From contig JAKBNL010000001.1 in assembly GCA_021831035.1 (NCBI GenBank), forward strand, positions 124,001 to 188,000: DNA of 64,000 bases, given 5' to 3'. Every line of letters starts with the position of its first letter. Position 1 is the stretch's first letter. Source of the DNA: Actinomycetes bacterium (lineage in GTDB: Bacteria; Actinomycetota; Acidimicrobiia; Acidimicrobiales; RAAP-2). The translations under genes and the position numbers were made by a program. Positions 1 through 8,685 of the stretch are shown one piece after another. Under the pieces are notes generated by a model. The model saw only the letters and a program-made list of their open reading frames with translations. It had not been told where the DNA came from and did no database searches.

Positions 1-861
1 CGTCCCGTCGGGTGTACAGGCCAGGGCCCGCGCCGGGCCGGCGAGGGCCGTCGAGCGCCAGGCGGAGCTCCCCGCGCGAAGGCGCACGACCAGGCTCGCC
101 CGGCGAGTGCGCGCGAGCCCCCGGCAGGAGGCGGCCGAGCAGGTGAGCGAGGCGAGGGCGACCCACCGGGGCGGGACCGGCAGGGCCGACCAGGTCGCCC
201 CACCGTCGGTGGTTCCCTCGGCGAGCACGCGACTCGCCGCGTCGCGCGCGGCCAGCACGCAGCGCGTGGCGCTGGCGCAGGCGATCGAGGTCACGACGTC
301 ACCCGGGGCGAGGGGGAGGGGGGTGGCCGTCGACCAGGTCGTCCCGCCGTCGGCGCTCGTCGACCACCGGGGCACGCCGCGGGCGGCGCCGGCGTCGGCC
401 AGCGCGCACACCCTCGGGGTGCAGCCGATCGCCTCGACGCCGGCGCCCCCGCTCGGGGGCGTGACCAAGCCGACCCGGTGGGTCGCCGCGCTGAACCTCC
501 ACAGGAGGTCGCCGCCGGCGTCGGCCCCGCCGACGAGGCAGGACGAGCCCCCGCAGCCGATCGCGCCGATCGAGGGCGCGCCCACCGGGGGCAGGTGCAG
601 GGGGATCCACGGGCTGCGCGGCGTGGAGAACTCCCCGGTCGCCGCGAGACCGACGGCGGTGGTCGACGAGCCCAGCGCCACGCAGGCGTCGTCGCGCGCG
701 CAGCCCACCACCGTGAGCGCCACCGAGATCGAGCGGGTCGGGACTCCCGTGACCGCGGGCCGCGCCGCCACGGTCGCCGCGCAGGCGGCGAGGAGCACGC
801 CGGCGAGTGCCGCGCCGACCGCCGGCGCGGCCCGGGTTCGGGCGCCCCGGCCCGGTCCCAC
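1..861 (-). CDS. Exported Asp-box (BNR-like) lipoprotein, 3' end cut by window edge
   Basis: The reading frame is open for 287 codons from a GTG at 861 to the window edge. The N-terminus has Arg residues, a hydrophobic stretch and a lipobox LLAAC with Cys27, so it is predicted to be a lipid-anchored exported protein. Further on there are two Asp-box-like motifs, SADGGTTWS and TDGGATWS, typical of sialidase/BNR beta-propeller blades, with many paired cysteines between them. The GTG overlaps the last base of the upstream gabT stop codon, so the two are probably co-transcribed and translationally coupled. The true function is unknown; Asp-boxes mark a fold, not an activity. The frame on the opposite strand lacks these features. 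Confidence 0.7.
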   Translation of the reverse strand, partial: MGPGRGARTRAAPAVGAALAGVLLAACAATVAARPAVTGVPTRSISVALTVVGCARDDACVALGSSTTAVGLAATGEFSTPRSPWIPLHLPPVGAPSIGAIGCGGSSCLVGGADAGGDLLWRFSAATHRVGLVTPPSGGAGVEAIGCTPRVCALADAGAARGVPRWSTSADGGTTWSTATPLPLAPGDVVTSIACASATRCVLAARDAASRVLAEGTTDGGATWSALPVPPRWVALASLTCSAASCRGLARTRRASLVVRLRAGSSAWRSTALAGPARALACTPDGT

Positions 862-2192
862 TACAGCGCGCGGATCGTCGAGGCGAGGACGTCCAGGCCG
901 TCGGCCAGTTGCGCGTCGGTGATCACCAGCGGCGGCAGGAGGCGGATCACGTTGCCCCAGGTCCCGCAGGACAGCGTCACGACGCCCTCGCGCTGGCAGG
1001 CCGCCACGACGGCCTTGGCGGCCGCCGCGTCGGGCGTGGTCGTGCCGGGTCGGACGAACTCGAGGGCCATCATGGCCCCGCGCCCGCGCACGTCGCCGAC
1101 GGCCGGGCACTCGCTCGCCAGCTCGTCGAAGCGGGCGCGGATCGTGACCCCCAGGGCCCGGGCCCGGCCGGCCAGGTCGCGCGAGCGCATCGTCTCGATG
1201 GTCGCCAGCGCCGCCGCGGCGGCCACCGGGTTGCCCCCGTAGGTGCCGCCGAGGCCGCCCTCGTGCACGGCGTTCATCAACTCGGCGCGCCCGGTCACCC
1301 CGGCGAGGGGCATCCCGCCGGCGAGCCCCTTGGCGGTCGTGACGAGGTCGGGCACCACGCCCTCGTGGTCGACGGCGAACCAGTCGCCGGTGCGGCAAAA
1401 GCCGCTCTGGATCTCGTCGGCGACGAAGACGACGCCGTTCGCGCGGGCCCAGTCGGCCAGGGCCGGCAAGAACCCCTCGGCCGGCACGACGAAGCCGCCC
1501 TCGCCCTGGATCGGCTCGATGAGCAGGGCCGCCACGTTGTGGGCGCCCACCTGGGTCTCGATCTCGGCGATGGCCCGCGCCGCGGCCTCGGGGCCCGAGA
1601 GGCCGTCGCGGTAGGGGTAGCTCATCGCCACCCGGTACACCTCGGGGGCGAAGGGTCCGAAGCGATCCTTGTAGGGCATGTTCTTCGCCGTGAGGGCCAT
1701 GGTGAGGTTGGTGCGCCCGTGGTAGGCGTGGTCGAAGACGACGACCGCCGGTCGGCCGGTGGCGAGACGGGCGACCTTCACCGCGTTCTCCACGGCCTCG
1801 GCGCCGGAGTTGAACAGGGCCGAGGTCTTGGCGAAGTCGCCCGGGGTCAACTCGTTCAGTCGCTCGCAGACCGCCACGTACTCCTCGTAGGGGGTGACCA
1901 TGAAGCAGGTGTGGGTGAAGTCGGCCACCTGGCGCGAGACGGCCTCGACGAGCTCGGGCACGGCGTGGCCGATCGAGGTCACCGCGATGCCCGAGCCGAG
2001 GTCGAGCAGCTGGTTCCCGTCGGCGTCGACGAGGATCGCGCCCTCGGCGCGCTCGATGTAGACGGGGAAACCCTGGGTCAGGCCGTGGCTCACCGCGGCG
2101 CGGCGCCGCTCGTGCAGGGCGAGCGAGCGGGGCCCGGGCAGCTCGGTGAGGACCTTGCGCTCGGTGAGAAGGGGAGCGGGGGCGCTGTCCAT
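861..2192 (-). CDS. gabT: Class III PLP aminotransferase, probable 4-aminobutyrate aminotransferase
   Basis: A 443-residue fold-type I PLP enzyme predicted to move an amino group from 4-aminobutyrate or a similar omega-amino acid to 2-oxoglutarate in the cytosol. The PLP-binding lysine is Lys288 in TTAKGLAGG, and the cofactor-contacting Asp is Asp259 in VADEIQSG. GAEAVENAVK and DHAYHGRT are further class III signatures. The ATG at 2192 was chosen because AGGAGG lies just upstream and because longer frames run into the tRNA-Ser gene. It is followed by a lipoprotein gene overlapping its stop by one base. The substrate is not certain: related enzymes act on ornithine, beta-alanine or diamines. 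Confidence 0.82.
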   Translation of the reverse strand: MDSAPAPLLTERKVLTELPGPRSLALHERRRAAVSHGLTQGFPVYIERAEGAILVDADGNQLLDLGSGIAVTSIGHAVPELVEAVSRQVADFTHTCFMVTPYEEYVAVCERLNELTPGDFAKTSALFNSGAEAVENAVKVARLATGRPAVVVFDHAYHGRTNLTMALTAKNMPYKDRFGPFAPEVYRVAMSYPYRDGLSGPEAAARAIAEIETQVGAHNVAALLIEPIQGEGGFVVPAEGFLPALADWARANGVVFVADEIQSGFCRTGDWFAVDHEGVVPDLVTTAKGLAGGMPLAGVTGRAELMNAVHEGGLGGTYGGNPVAAAAALATIETMRSRDLAGRARALGVTIRARFDELASECPAVGDVRGRGAMMALEFVRPGTTTPDAAAAKAVVAACQREGVVTLSCGTWGNVIRLLPPLVITDAQLADGLDVLASTIRAL

Positions 2193-2301
2193 GGGGTCCT
2201 CCTGGTCGACGGCCCCCCCAGCGTACCGGCGACGACCGCGCCGCCCCCGGCGACGACCACTCCGACGGCGCGACGGGTGACCGAAGGTCACCCGTCGCGC
2301 G

Positions 2302-2390
2302 TGGCGGAGGAGGTGGGATTTGAACCCACGGTGCCCAATGGACACAGCAGTTTTCGAGACTGCCCGATTCGGCCGCTCTCGCACCCCTCC
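2302..2390 (-). tRNA. tRNA-Ser (anticodon CGA), CCA encoded
   Basis: A class II tRNA with a long variable arm. The anticodon loop reads CTCGAAA, giving CGA, which reads UCG. The acceptor stem GGAGGGG pairs with CTCCTCC with one G-U pair, followed by discriminator G and an encoded CCA (2304-2302). The T arm is GTGGG-TTCAAAT-CCCAC. On the same strand a TAGACT hexamer (2403-2398) lies exactly 7 bases before the mature 5' G at 2390. Confidence 0.95.
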
Positions 2391-2446
2391 GTCGTCGAGT
2401 CTACTTCTCCGCCGCCGGGGCGTCCCCTGGCCCCTAGCCTCACGGC

Positions 2447-2911
2447 GTGGACGACGAGGCGTACATGCGCGAGGCGCTCGAGTGGGCCCGGCGCGCCGCG
2501 GACCACGACGACGTCCCCGTGGGGTGCGTGCTCGTGGCCGACGGTGCGGTGCTCGCGGGCGGGGAGAACCGCCGCGAGGTCGACGCGGACCCCACCGCGC
2601 ACGCCGAGGTGGTGGCGCTGCGCGCCGCCGCGGCGCGGCGGGGGCGCTGGCGCATGGACGGGGTCACGGCCTACGTGACCCTCGAGCCCTGCGTGATGTG
2701 CGCCGGGGCGCTCTTGAACGCCCGGGTCGATCGGGTCGTGCTGGGCGCGCTGGACGAGAAGGCCGGGGCGGTGGGGTCGCGCTACAACGTCCTCGCCGAT
2801 CCGCGCCTCCTGCACGAGCCGCGCCTCACCGTCGAGGTGCTGGCCGAGGAGTCGGCCGAGCTGCTGCGCGCCTTCTTCGAGCCCCGACGGATCTCGTCCC
2901 AGGGCGGGTGA
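2447..2911 (+). CDS. tadA: tRNA(Arg) adenosine-34 deaminase
   Basis: A 154-residue zinc deaminase that converts A34 to inosine in the wobble position of tRNA-Arg(ACG). The zinc site and proton shuttle are visible as HAEVVAL and PCVMCAGAL, in the right order and spacing for the cytidine/tRNA deaminase fold. Length is normal. The GTG start has TAGCCT at 2435-2440 ending six bases upstream and no Shine-Dalgarno sequence, so the message is probably leaderless. It stands alone after the divergent tRNA-Ser gene. Confidence 0.9.
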   Translation: MDDEAYMREALEWARRAADHDDVPVGCVLVADGAVLAGGENRREVDADPTAHAEVVALRAAAARRGRWRMDGVTAYVTLEPCVMCAGALLNARVDRVVLGALDEKAGAVGSRYNVLADPRLLHEPRLTVEVLAEESAELLRAFFEPRRISSQGG

Positions 2912-3054
2912 GGGGTCGGAGGAGCGCGTCGTCCTCACGCACCACGACGTGCCCCAAGGAGCGTTGGGCGCGTCACCCCTTCGATCGCGACGACCGGGCC
3001 GGGTGGACCACCGACGCGTCGCCGCGCGGCGCCGGGGGCTACCCGTCGCGCTGA

Positions 3055-3519
3055 TCAGTCGAGGGGCGCCAGGCCCAGCGCCGCGAGCGCGGCCGTGGCC
3101 AGGGAGCGTCCCCCGCCGAGGCGCACGACGTCGCGGCCGATCCCGTCGCGGGTGATCACCGCCACGTCCCCGCAGCCCTGGGGGTCGGCGACCACGACGG
3201 CGTAGGGGTGGTCGGTCCCGTCACGGAAGAAGAGCAGGACCACGCGGGCGCCCAGGTCGACGGGGCAGCCCGTCGTCCCCACCACGGCGGCCGGCAGGGC
3301 GTCGACGCCCGCGATGAGACGGTCGATGATGGACCGGTCCGAGGTGCTCGAGGCCGAGTAGCGCGGTCCGGGGGCGTCGGGCCCCCGGTCCACCCGCACG
3401 ACCAGACGCGTCGCCCCGCCCGCGACGGGCGTGTCCGCCGCGCCGGCCACCCCGGTGACGGCGCCCACCGCCAGGCCGAGGGCGAGGCCGAGGACGGCCC
3501 ACGTGCGTCGAGTCCTCAT
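3055..3519 (-). CDS. Small secreted protein of unknown function
   Basis: A 154-residue protein with a clear Sec signal peptide (MRTRR, then a hydrophobic core ending in GAA-like residues near 27). The mature part has a mixed alpha/beta look with two cysteines, in TTGCPVD and PQGCGD, that could form one disulfide. GAAGGGG-like bases lie just before the ATG. I do not recognise a family. The 143 bases between it and the convergent tadA gene show nothing clear. Confidence 0.6.
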   Translation of the reverse strand: MRTRRTWAVLGLALGLAVGAVTGVAGAADTPVAGGATRLVVRVDRGPDAPGPRYSASSTSDRSIIDRLIAGVDALPAAVVGTTGCPVDLGARVVLLFFRDGTDHPYAVVVADPQGCGDVAVITRDGIGRDVVRLGGGRSLATAALAALGLAPLD

Positions 3520-3566
3520 ACCCCTTCAGTGTCGCACCGGGGCCGGACCTGACACCCGCCGCCCGA

Positions 3567-4325
3567 CTAGACGGTCGACCAGCCCCCGTCGACCGGCAGG
3601 ACGACGCCGTTCACGTCGGAGGACTCCTCCGAGAGCAGCCAGACGATCACCGCGGCCAGCTGGTCGGGGGTCGCGACCGGGGGGAGGTCGGCCGCGAGGT
3701 AGGGCGTCACCCGCTCGCGGCCCCACTCCGAGGCGAAGGTGGCGTCGATGTTGGTCGCGACGCCGCCGGGGGCGACGGCGTTGGCTCGCACGCCCTTGGG
3801 GGCGTAGAAGAAGGCCGTCGAGCGGGTGAGGCCGACCACCGCGTGCTTGCTGGCCGTGTAGGCGACGCCGGCGGCCGAGCCGCGCAGGCTGGCCTCGGAG
3901 GCGACGTTCACGATCGCGCCGCGTCCGGCGGCGAGCATCGCGGGCAGGACGGCGCGGGTGAGGCGCATCATCGAGTCGAGGTTGACCGAAAAGACGTGGG
4001 ACCAGTGTTCGTCGGTGACCTCGGCCGGCGGGACGAAGCCGTCCATGATGCCCGCGACGTTGGCCAGCCCGTCGACGCGGCCCTCGGCGGCCGCGACGAC
4101 CGGCTCGACGTCGGCCGGCGCGGAGAGGTCCGCGACCACGGTCACGAGGGAGGCGCCGGTGTGGCGGTCGGCGAGGTCGGCCAGGCGGGTCGGCGAGACG
4201 TCGGCCGCGACCACACGGGCCCCCTCGGCGAGGAGGCGCTCGGCCGTGGCGAGGCCGATGCCCGATCCGGCGCCGGTGACGATGACCGTCCGTCCCTCGA
4301 ATCGGGTCGACGCGCTGGTCACCAT
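3567..4325 (-). CDS. Short-chain dehydrogenase/reductase (SDR)
   Basis: A 252-residue classical SDR that would oxidise or reduce a hydroxyl/keto group with NAD(P). The cofactor motif is TGAGSGIG near the N-terminus, NVAG follows at the usual spacing, and the catalytic set is Ser in NVASEAS and YTASK (Tyr-x-x-x-Lys). The C-terminus has the usual DGGWS ending. The ATG at 4325 is preceded by GAGGAGGG. A TAGCGT hexamer further upstream gives a leadered transcript. The substrate cannot be told from sequence. Confidence 0.8.
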   Translation of the reverse strand: MVTSASTRFEGRTVIVTGAGSGIGLATAERLLAEGARVVAADVSPTRLADLADRHTGASLVTVVADLSAPADVEPVVAAAEGRVDGLANVAGIMDGFVPPAEVTDEHWSHVFSVNLDSMMRLTRAVLPAMLAAGRGAIVNVASEASLRGSAAGVAYTASKHAVVGLTRSTAFFYAPKGVRANAVAPGGVATNIDATFASEWGRERVTPYLAADLPPVATPDQLAAVIVWLLSEESSDVNGVVLPVDGGWSTV

Positions 4326-4390
4326 GGCCACCCTCCTCGGCCCGACGCTACGGTCGGGCCGCGACCCGGGGGTGGGGACGTTCGCCCCGT

Positions 4391-5851
4391 TCACTCGAGC
4401 GGGGCGAGCTCCTCGATCGCGGCGGCGTCGAGCGGGCGGACCCGCGGCAGGGTCCAGGCGGCGAGAAACGCCACCAGGGCGATCGCGCCGCTGGTGTGCA
4501 TCGCGTTCTGGAAGGCGGGGACGGGGTCGACGAGCGGGGCCACGCCCGCGGCGTGGGGGCCGGCCTCGTCGCGCAGGGTGGTCGTGGCCACGCTCACCAG
4601 CACCGCGAGGCCGAGCGACCCACCGATCTGCTGGGAGGTGTTGAGGAGCCCCGCGGCCAGACCGGCGCGGTCGTGGCCGACCGAGGCGACGGCGTTGAGC
4701 ATGAGCGGCACGAAGAGCAGGCCCATGCCGATCCCCATGAGGCAGAGCGCCACGAAGGCGACGAGGTAGGAGGAGCCGTCGTGCAACGTGGCGGCCGTGA
4801 ACTGGGCGCCGGCGACGAGCAGCGGGCCCGCGATGAGGAAGGGCTTCACCCCGACGCGTCCCACGAGGCGCGAGACGACCTGGCTCGTGCTCGCCACGAG
4901 GATCGGCACGGGGAGGTAGGCGACGCCGGCCAGGACCGGTGAGTACTGGAGCACGTTCTGGAAGAACTGGGTGAGGAAGTAGATCATCGCCAGCATCACG
5001 CCGCCGATGAGGACCATGACGACGTAGCCGACCGCCCGGCCGTGGTGGGCGAGGAAGTCGAGGGGCACGAGCGGTGCGGCACTGCGTCGCTCGACGACGA
5101 CGAAGCCGACGAGCAGGACGAGCGCGACCACGAAGGCGGCGACGGTGCTCGGGTGTCCCCAGCCGGCTTCGGGCCCGCGCACGAGACCGTAGACGAGCGC
5201 CGACATCGCGACGGTGATCATCAGCGCCCCGGGCACGTCGAGCCGACCCCGTCCGGCGACGCCGCGCGGTAGCGCCAGGGGGGCGAGGGCGAGCAGCAGC
5301 GCCCCGATCGGCACGTTGACGAAGAAGACCCAGCGCCAGGACGCGTAGTCGGTGAGGATCCCGCCGAGCACGAGGCCGGTGGCGCCGCCGGCCGCGGTCA
5401 TGGCCGCGAAGACCGCCATCGCGCGGTGGCGAGCGTGACCCTCGGGGAACGTGGTCACGACGAGCGAGAGCGCCGTGGGCGAGGCGATCGCGGCCCCGAG
5501 GCCCTGGACGACGCGCGCGGTGATGAGCAGGGCCGGTGCGCTCGCGAGCCCGCCCGCGAGCGAGGAGACGGCGAAGAGGCCCACCCCGATCATGAGCATG
5601 CGCCGACGTCGCAGGAGGTCGCCCAGGCGGCCCCCGAGCAGGAGGAAGCCGCCGAAGGTGAGGACGTAGGCGTCGATGACCCACGCGAGGCTGGAGGCGG
5701 AGAAGCCGAGCGAGCGCTGCAGGGTCGGCAACGCGATGTTCACGATCGTGATGTCGAGCATCACCATCAGCTGGGCGATGGCGATCGTCACCAGGGCGAG
5801 CCCCGGTCGACGCACGCGCGTGCTCTCCGGTGACGACGCGTCCGCGCCCAT
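4391..5851 (-). CDS. MFS drug exporter, DHA2 (EmrB/QacA) family
   Basis: A 486-residue membrane protein with about 14 hydrophobic segments, the DHA2 pattern. The first segment carries the family signature MLDITIVNIALPTLQ with its buried Asp. GGRLGDLLRRRR is the cytoplasmic loop 2-3 motif of MFS carriers. It is expected to expel hydrophobic or cationic compounds using the proton gradient; the substrate is unknown. The ATG at 5851 is preceded by GGAGG. Longer frames upstream have no membrane-protein character. It is divergent from the PPOX gene with short spacing. Confidence 0.82.
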   Translation of the reverse strand: MGADASSPESTRVRRPGLALVTIAIAQLMVMLDITIVNIALPTLQRSLGFSASSLAWVIDAYVLTFGGFLLLGGRLGDLLRRRRMLMIGVGLFAVSSLAGGLASAPALLITARVVQGLGAAIASPTALSLVVTTFPEGHARHRAMAVFAAMTAAGGATGLVLGGILTDYASWRWVFFVNVPIGALLLALAPLALPRGVAGRGRLDVPGALMITVAMSALVYGLVRGPEAGWGHPSTVAAFVVALVLLVGFVVVERRSAAPLVPLDFLAHHGRAVGYVVMVLIGGVMLAMIYFLTQFFQNVLQYSPVLAGVAYLPVPILVASTSQVVSRLVGRVGVKPFLIAGPLLVAGAQFTAATLHDGSSYLVAFVALCLMGIGMGLLFVPLMLNAVASVGHDRAGLAAGLLNTSQQIGGSLGLAVLVSVATTTLRDEAGPHAAGVAPLVDPVPAFQNAMHTSGAIALVAFLAAWTLPRVRPLDAAAIEELAPLE

Positions 5852-5926
5852 GACCCTCCGACCTTCTCGCGTCGAGCCTACGGGACGGGCGCGCCGCCCG
5901 GCGCGTACCCGACGTAGCATCCGGCC

Positions 5927-6331
5927 ATGACGACGACGATCCCCGACTCGCACCGCGACCTCCTCGACGCCGGGGTCGGCGTGCTCGCCACCCTGGATCG
6001 TGACGGACGTCCCCAGATGACGGTCGTCTGGTTCCTCGCCGAGGGCGACGAACTGCGCCTCTCGCTCAACACCGAGCGCTACAAGGTGAGGAACCTGCGA
6101 CGCGACCCGTCGGTGGGCCTGCTCCTGCTTGACCTCGCGGCGCCCACGCGCTACCTCGAGGTGCGTGGTGACGCCGCGATCGCCGACGACCCCGACTACG
6201 CCTTCGCCGATCGGGTCGGCGCGAAGTACGGCGCGGACCTGCGCGCCTTCGACGGGGACAACGCGACGCGCGTCGTCGTCACACTGCGGCCCACCCGGAT
6301 CACGGCCGTCGACCTGGCCGCCGCTGGCTGA
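5927..6331 (+). CDS. PPOX-class probable F420-dependent oxidoreductase
   Basis: A 134-residue split beta-barrel protein of the pyridoxamine-phosphate-oxidase-like superfamily. Recognisable are GVLATLDRDGRPQMTVVWF near the N-terminus and ERYKVRNLRRDPSV, the usual phosphate-binding stretch of the short F420-dependent group. It is predicted to bind F420 or flavin and reduce an unknown substrate. The start is supported by TAGCAT at 5915-5920, six bases before the ATG, with no ribosome-binding site, so the message is probably leaderless. Confidence 0.75.
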   Translation: MTTTIPDSHRDLLDAGVGVLATLDRDGRPQMTVVWFLAEGDELRLSLNTERYKVRNLRRDPSVGLLLLDLAAPTRYLEVRGDAAIADDPDYAFADRVGAKYGADLRAFDGDNATRVVVTLRPTRITAVDLAAAG

Positions 6332-6403
6332 ACGTCGGTGATCCCGGCGGGGGCCCCGCGGTCGACCCTCACCCCGAGCCGGCGCGCCGTCGGGCCCCGA
6401 TGA

Positions 6404-6776
6404 CGGGATTCGAGAGGGGGCCGCGGGGCACTTCGCGTCCCCGACACCTACCACGACGCCGAGGACTACGTGGCCGCGAGGGTCCGTCAGGGGATCGTCA
6501 GCGCAGCGGGGGCCCGGCGCACCCTCGAGAGCGAGGTGTCCCCACCCGGGTGTCACGGCGAAAGGGCGTGAGGGCGAGGTTCGCGACGGACCGGCGCGTC
6601 GTCCTCGTGATCGCCGGGGCGGGCGTCGTGGCGAGGCGGGCCCGGGTGGCCTCGGCCTCGGACTCGGCCTCGTCGTGGGCGTCGCGGGCCCGGACGAGGG
6701 CGTCGGGTGTCGCGAGTCCCTCGTCGTGGCGCTCCGCCTACTCGGGCTCTTTCTGATCGGGACGGCGGCGGCGTAG
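6404..6776 (+). pseudogene. Possible frameshifted remnants of two short genes in a 621-base gap
   Basis: No intact gene spans 6332-6952. One frame ending in TGA at 6569-6571 looks coding by codon use (DTYHDAEDYVAARVRQG) but has a stop at 6401-6403 and no start codon between. It overlaps a GTG at 6568 by the classic GTGA. The second segment opens as VRARFATDRRVVLVIAG. It then reads sensibly only after a frame change near 6620, where GLGLGLGLVVGVAGPDEG and ALRLLGLFLIGTAAA look like membrane segments, ending at a TAG at 6774. This could be decay, a sequencing error or chance. 6777-6952 shows nothing I can name. Confidence 0.3.
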
Positions 6777-6952
6777 GACTCGGTCCGATGCGGGGCGACC
6801 CTCGTCGTGGTGGCTCGGCGGCGAACCCGGGGCCGGCGCGCCCGGCCGCGCGGACTCATCGACTGATCGTCGGCGCGCCGCACCCCTAGCGGGTGCGGGC
6901 CGGCGCCGCCCTCGCGTCGCTCTCGCCCGAGCGACGCAGGTCGGGCCGAGGG

Positions 6953-8494
6953 CTAGCTCGTCGGTTCGCCCGGGAGGGAGAAGAGGGGACGCCAGGGGGA
7001 GGCGGCGGCGTCGACGAGGGCGGTGGAGGGGCGCACGCCGACGTTGTACCACTTGGCCTGGTAGGGCTCGCCCCGATAGAGCACGCGGTCGCCGCCGCTG
7101 TAGGTGCCGGTGGTCGTCCACTCGGGGTAGGTCCCGGCGGGGATCGTCGTCGTGGTGGGTGGGTGGTCGCCGACCAGCACCGGTCCCAGCAGGACCCAGG
7201 GTGACGTCCACGGGTCGGTGGTGGCGGCGGGGTCGGAACCCGAGTTGTACCAGCGGGCCTCGTAGACGTAGCCGGAGCGCACCACTTTGTAGCCCTGGAC
7301 GTAGGCGGCCAGGGGCTGCCAGAGGGGATAGGGCGCGTCGGCCGGATTGGTGTCGAGCGCGAGCGGCGCCCCCGCGACACGGGTGGCGGAGGTCATGGTC
7401 CCGGTGAGCCGGTCGAAGACCCGGCTGAAGCCGAGGACGCCCTGGGTGACCCCGCTGCAGCTCGTCGAGAGCACCCCGTTCTCGACGGCGGCACTCGTCC
7501 CGCACGGCGCGTCGCGATTCAAGGACCATACGGACACCCGGGCGAGGTGATGGGATCGCGCGAAGCCCGCCACCGTGGACGCGTCCGCGAGGGTGACGAC
7601 CTCCCCGGGCGAGTCGTTCTGACCGATCATGACCGTCACGCCGAGGTGCGACCACAGGTTCGCGCCGAGGAGCCCGTCGCCGTACTGGTTGGCCAGCTTC
7701 TGGAACTGCGCCGCGGTGTCGGTCACCGTCGTCTCGATGGCCGTGGCCATGTCCGTGACGGGCTGGCCGTAGTTCATGGCCATCACGTTCACCCCGGCCA
7801 GGGGCACGTGGTGGGAGAGGAGGGAGGCGACCTGGGCGAGCGCCGAGGCGCCGAGCCCCTCCCGCGAGCCCGGGAGCGTCAGCCAGATGTGCGCCTTCGC
7901 GAGGGGTCCGCCCTTGGCGGTATCGACGGCCAGCGCCTCCGCCCGGCGCTGCGTGGCGGCGAGGTCGCCCAGCGCCGCGCCCTCCACGTCGAAGTCGAGG
8001 GTCGAGACGTGGTAGTGACGGGCCACCTCCGCGTAGTCGCGCGCGAGCGAGGCGGTGACGGTGCACGCACTCGCGAGCGGGGTGTTGGCCTGTCCCCCGA
8101 AGGACACGGCCACGCTGGCACCGGTGGACTCGAACTGGGTGATGCGCAGGCGCAGGTCGAGGGACTGATCGGCCGCGGCCACCGAGTAGTAGCCGCCCCA
8201 GCTGGGCTGACACGGGTCGGTGGGCGACGCGACGACGAAACCGAGCACCGCCTGGTGGGCCGGGTCCATCGAGGCGACCTGGAAGTTGTCGGTCGGTGTC
8301 GCGGTCACGTCGACGTAGGGCGCGAAGAACGTCGCCGGCGGCTCGGCGGCGGCGGTGAGGCTGTCGTGGACGACGAGCGGCACCCCGTAGGCGACGCCGC
8401 CGAGGAGGATGAGCGCGACGAGGACCCGCCACGGGGAGAGGCGCCGTCGCGCCGTCGCCGTCGTCCGGTGGGGTGAGGGATGGAGTTCCGACAT
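6953..8494 (-). CDS. Exported GH18-like glycoside hydrolase with two C-terminal chitin-binding-like modules
   Basis: A 513-residue protein with a basic N-terminus and one hydrophobic signal-anchor segment (residues about 22-42). The middle is a GH18-like barrel: VSTLDFDVEG matches the end of the D-x-x-D-x-D-x-E catalytic motif, with the acid Glu present, and VMAMNYG is the later barrel strand. The C-terminus has two related modules, YEARWYNSGSDP and YQAKWYNVGVRP, with the aromatic spacing of CBM5/12. The likely substrate is chitin or another beta-1,4 N-acetylhexosamine polymer. The start at 8494 was chosen over a TTG at 8560 by position relative to TACCGT upstream. It is divergent from a GT2 synthase. 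Confidence 0.75.
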   Translation of the reverse strand: MSELHPSPHRTTATARRRLSPWRVLVALILLGGVAYGVPLVVHDSLTAAAEPPATFFAPYVDVTATPTDNFQVASMDPAHQAVLGFVVASPTDPCQPSWGGYYSVAAADQSLDLRLRITQFESTGASVAVSFGGQANTPLASACTVTASLARDYAEVARHYHVSTLDFDVEGAALGDLAATQRRAEALAVDTAKGGPLAKAHIWLTLPGSREGLGASALAQVASLLSHHVPLAGVNVMAMNYGQPVTDMATAIETTVTDTAAQFQKLANQYGDGLLGANLWSHLGVTVMIGQNDSPGEVVTLADASTVAGFARSHHLARVSVWSLNRDAPCGTSAAVENGVLSTSCSGVTQGVLGFSRVFDRLTGTMTSATRVAGAPLALDTNPADAPYPLWQPLAAYVQGYKVVRSGYVYEARWYNSGSDPAATTDPWTSPWVLLGPVLVGDHPPTTTTIPAGTYPEWTTTGTYSGGDRVLYRGEPYQAKWYNVGVRPSTALVDAAASPWRPLFSLPGEPTS

Positions 8495-8685
8495 GATCGA
8501 TGAAGTCCGCTTCGTGTGAGGGGCCGCCTCACGGTAGCGGGCCACCTCGACGTCGCACAAGGCGAGGGCGGCGAGATGTTGGTGAATTGTTCTCGTAGTG
8601 GGGACACGTAGTGGTCACGCGACGGCCTCATCAATCTCCACACAACTCTTCGGCCAAACGTGACGAGCCCCCCTAGTCTCGGCCG

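Noticed and set aside
107..922. Long plus-strand open frame of 271 codons at the left edge
   Set aside because: The opposite strand encodes a protein with a signal sequence, lipobox and Asp-boxes; the plus frame is Arg/Ala/Pro-rich without any motif.
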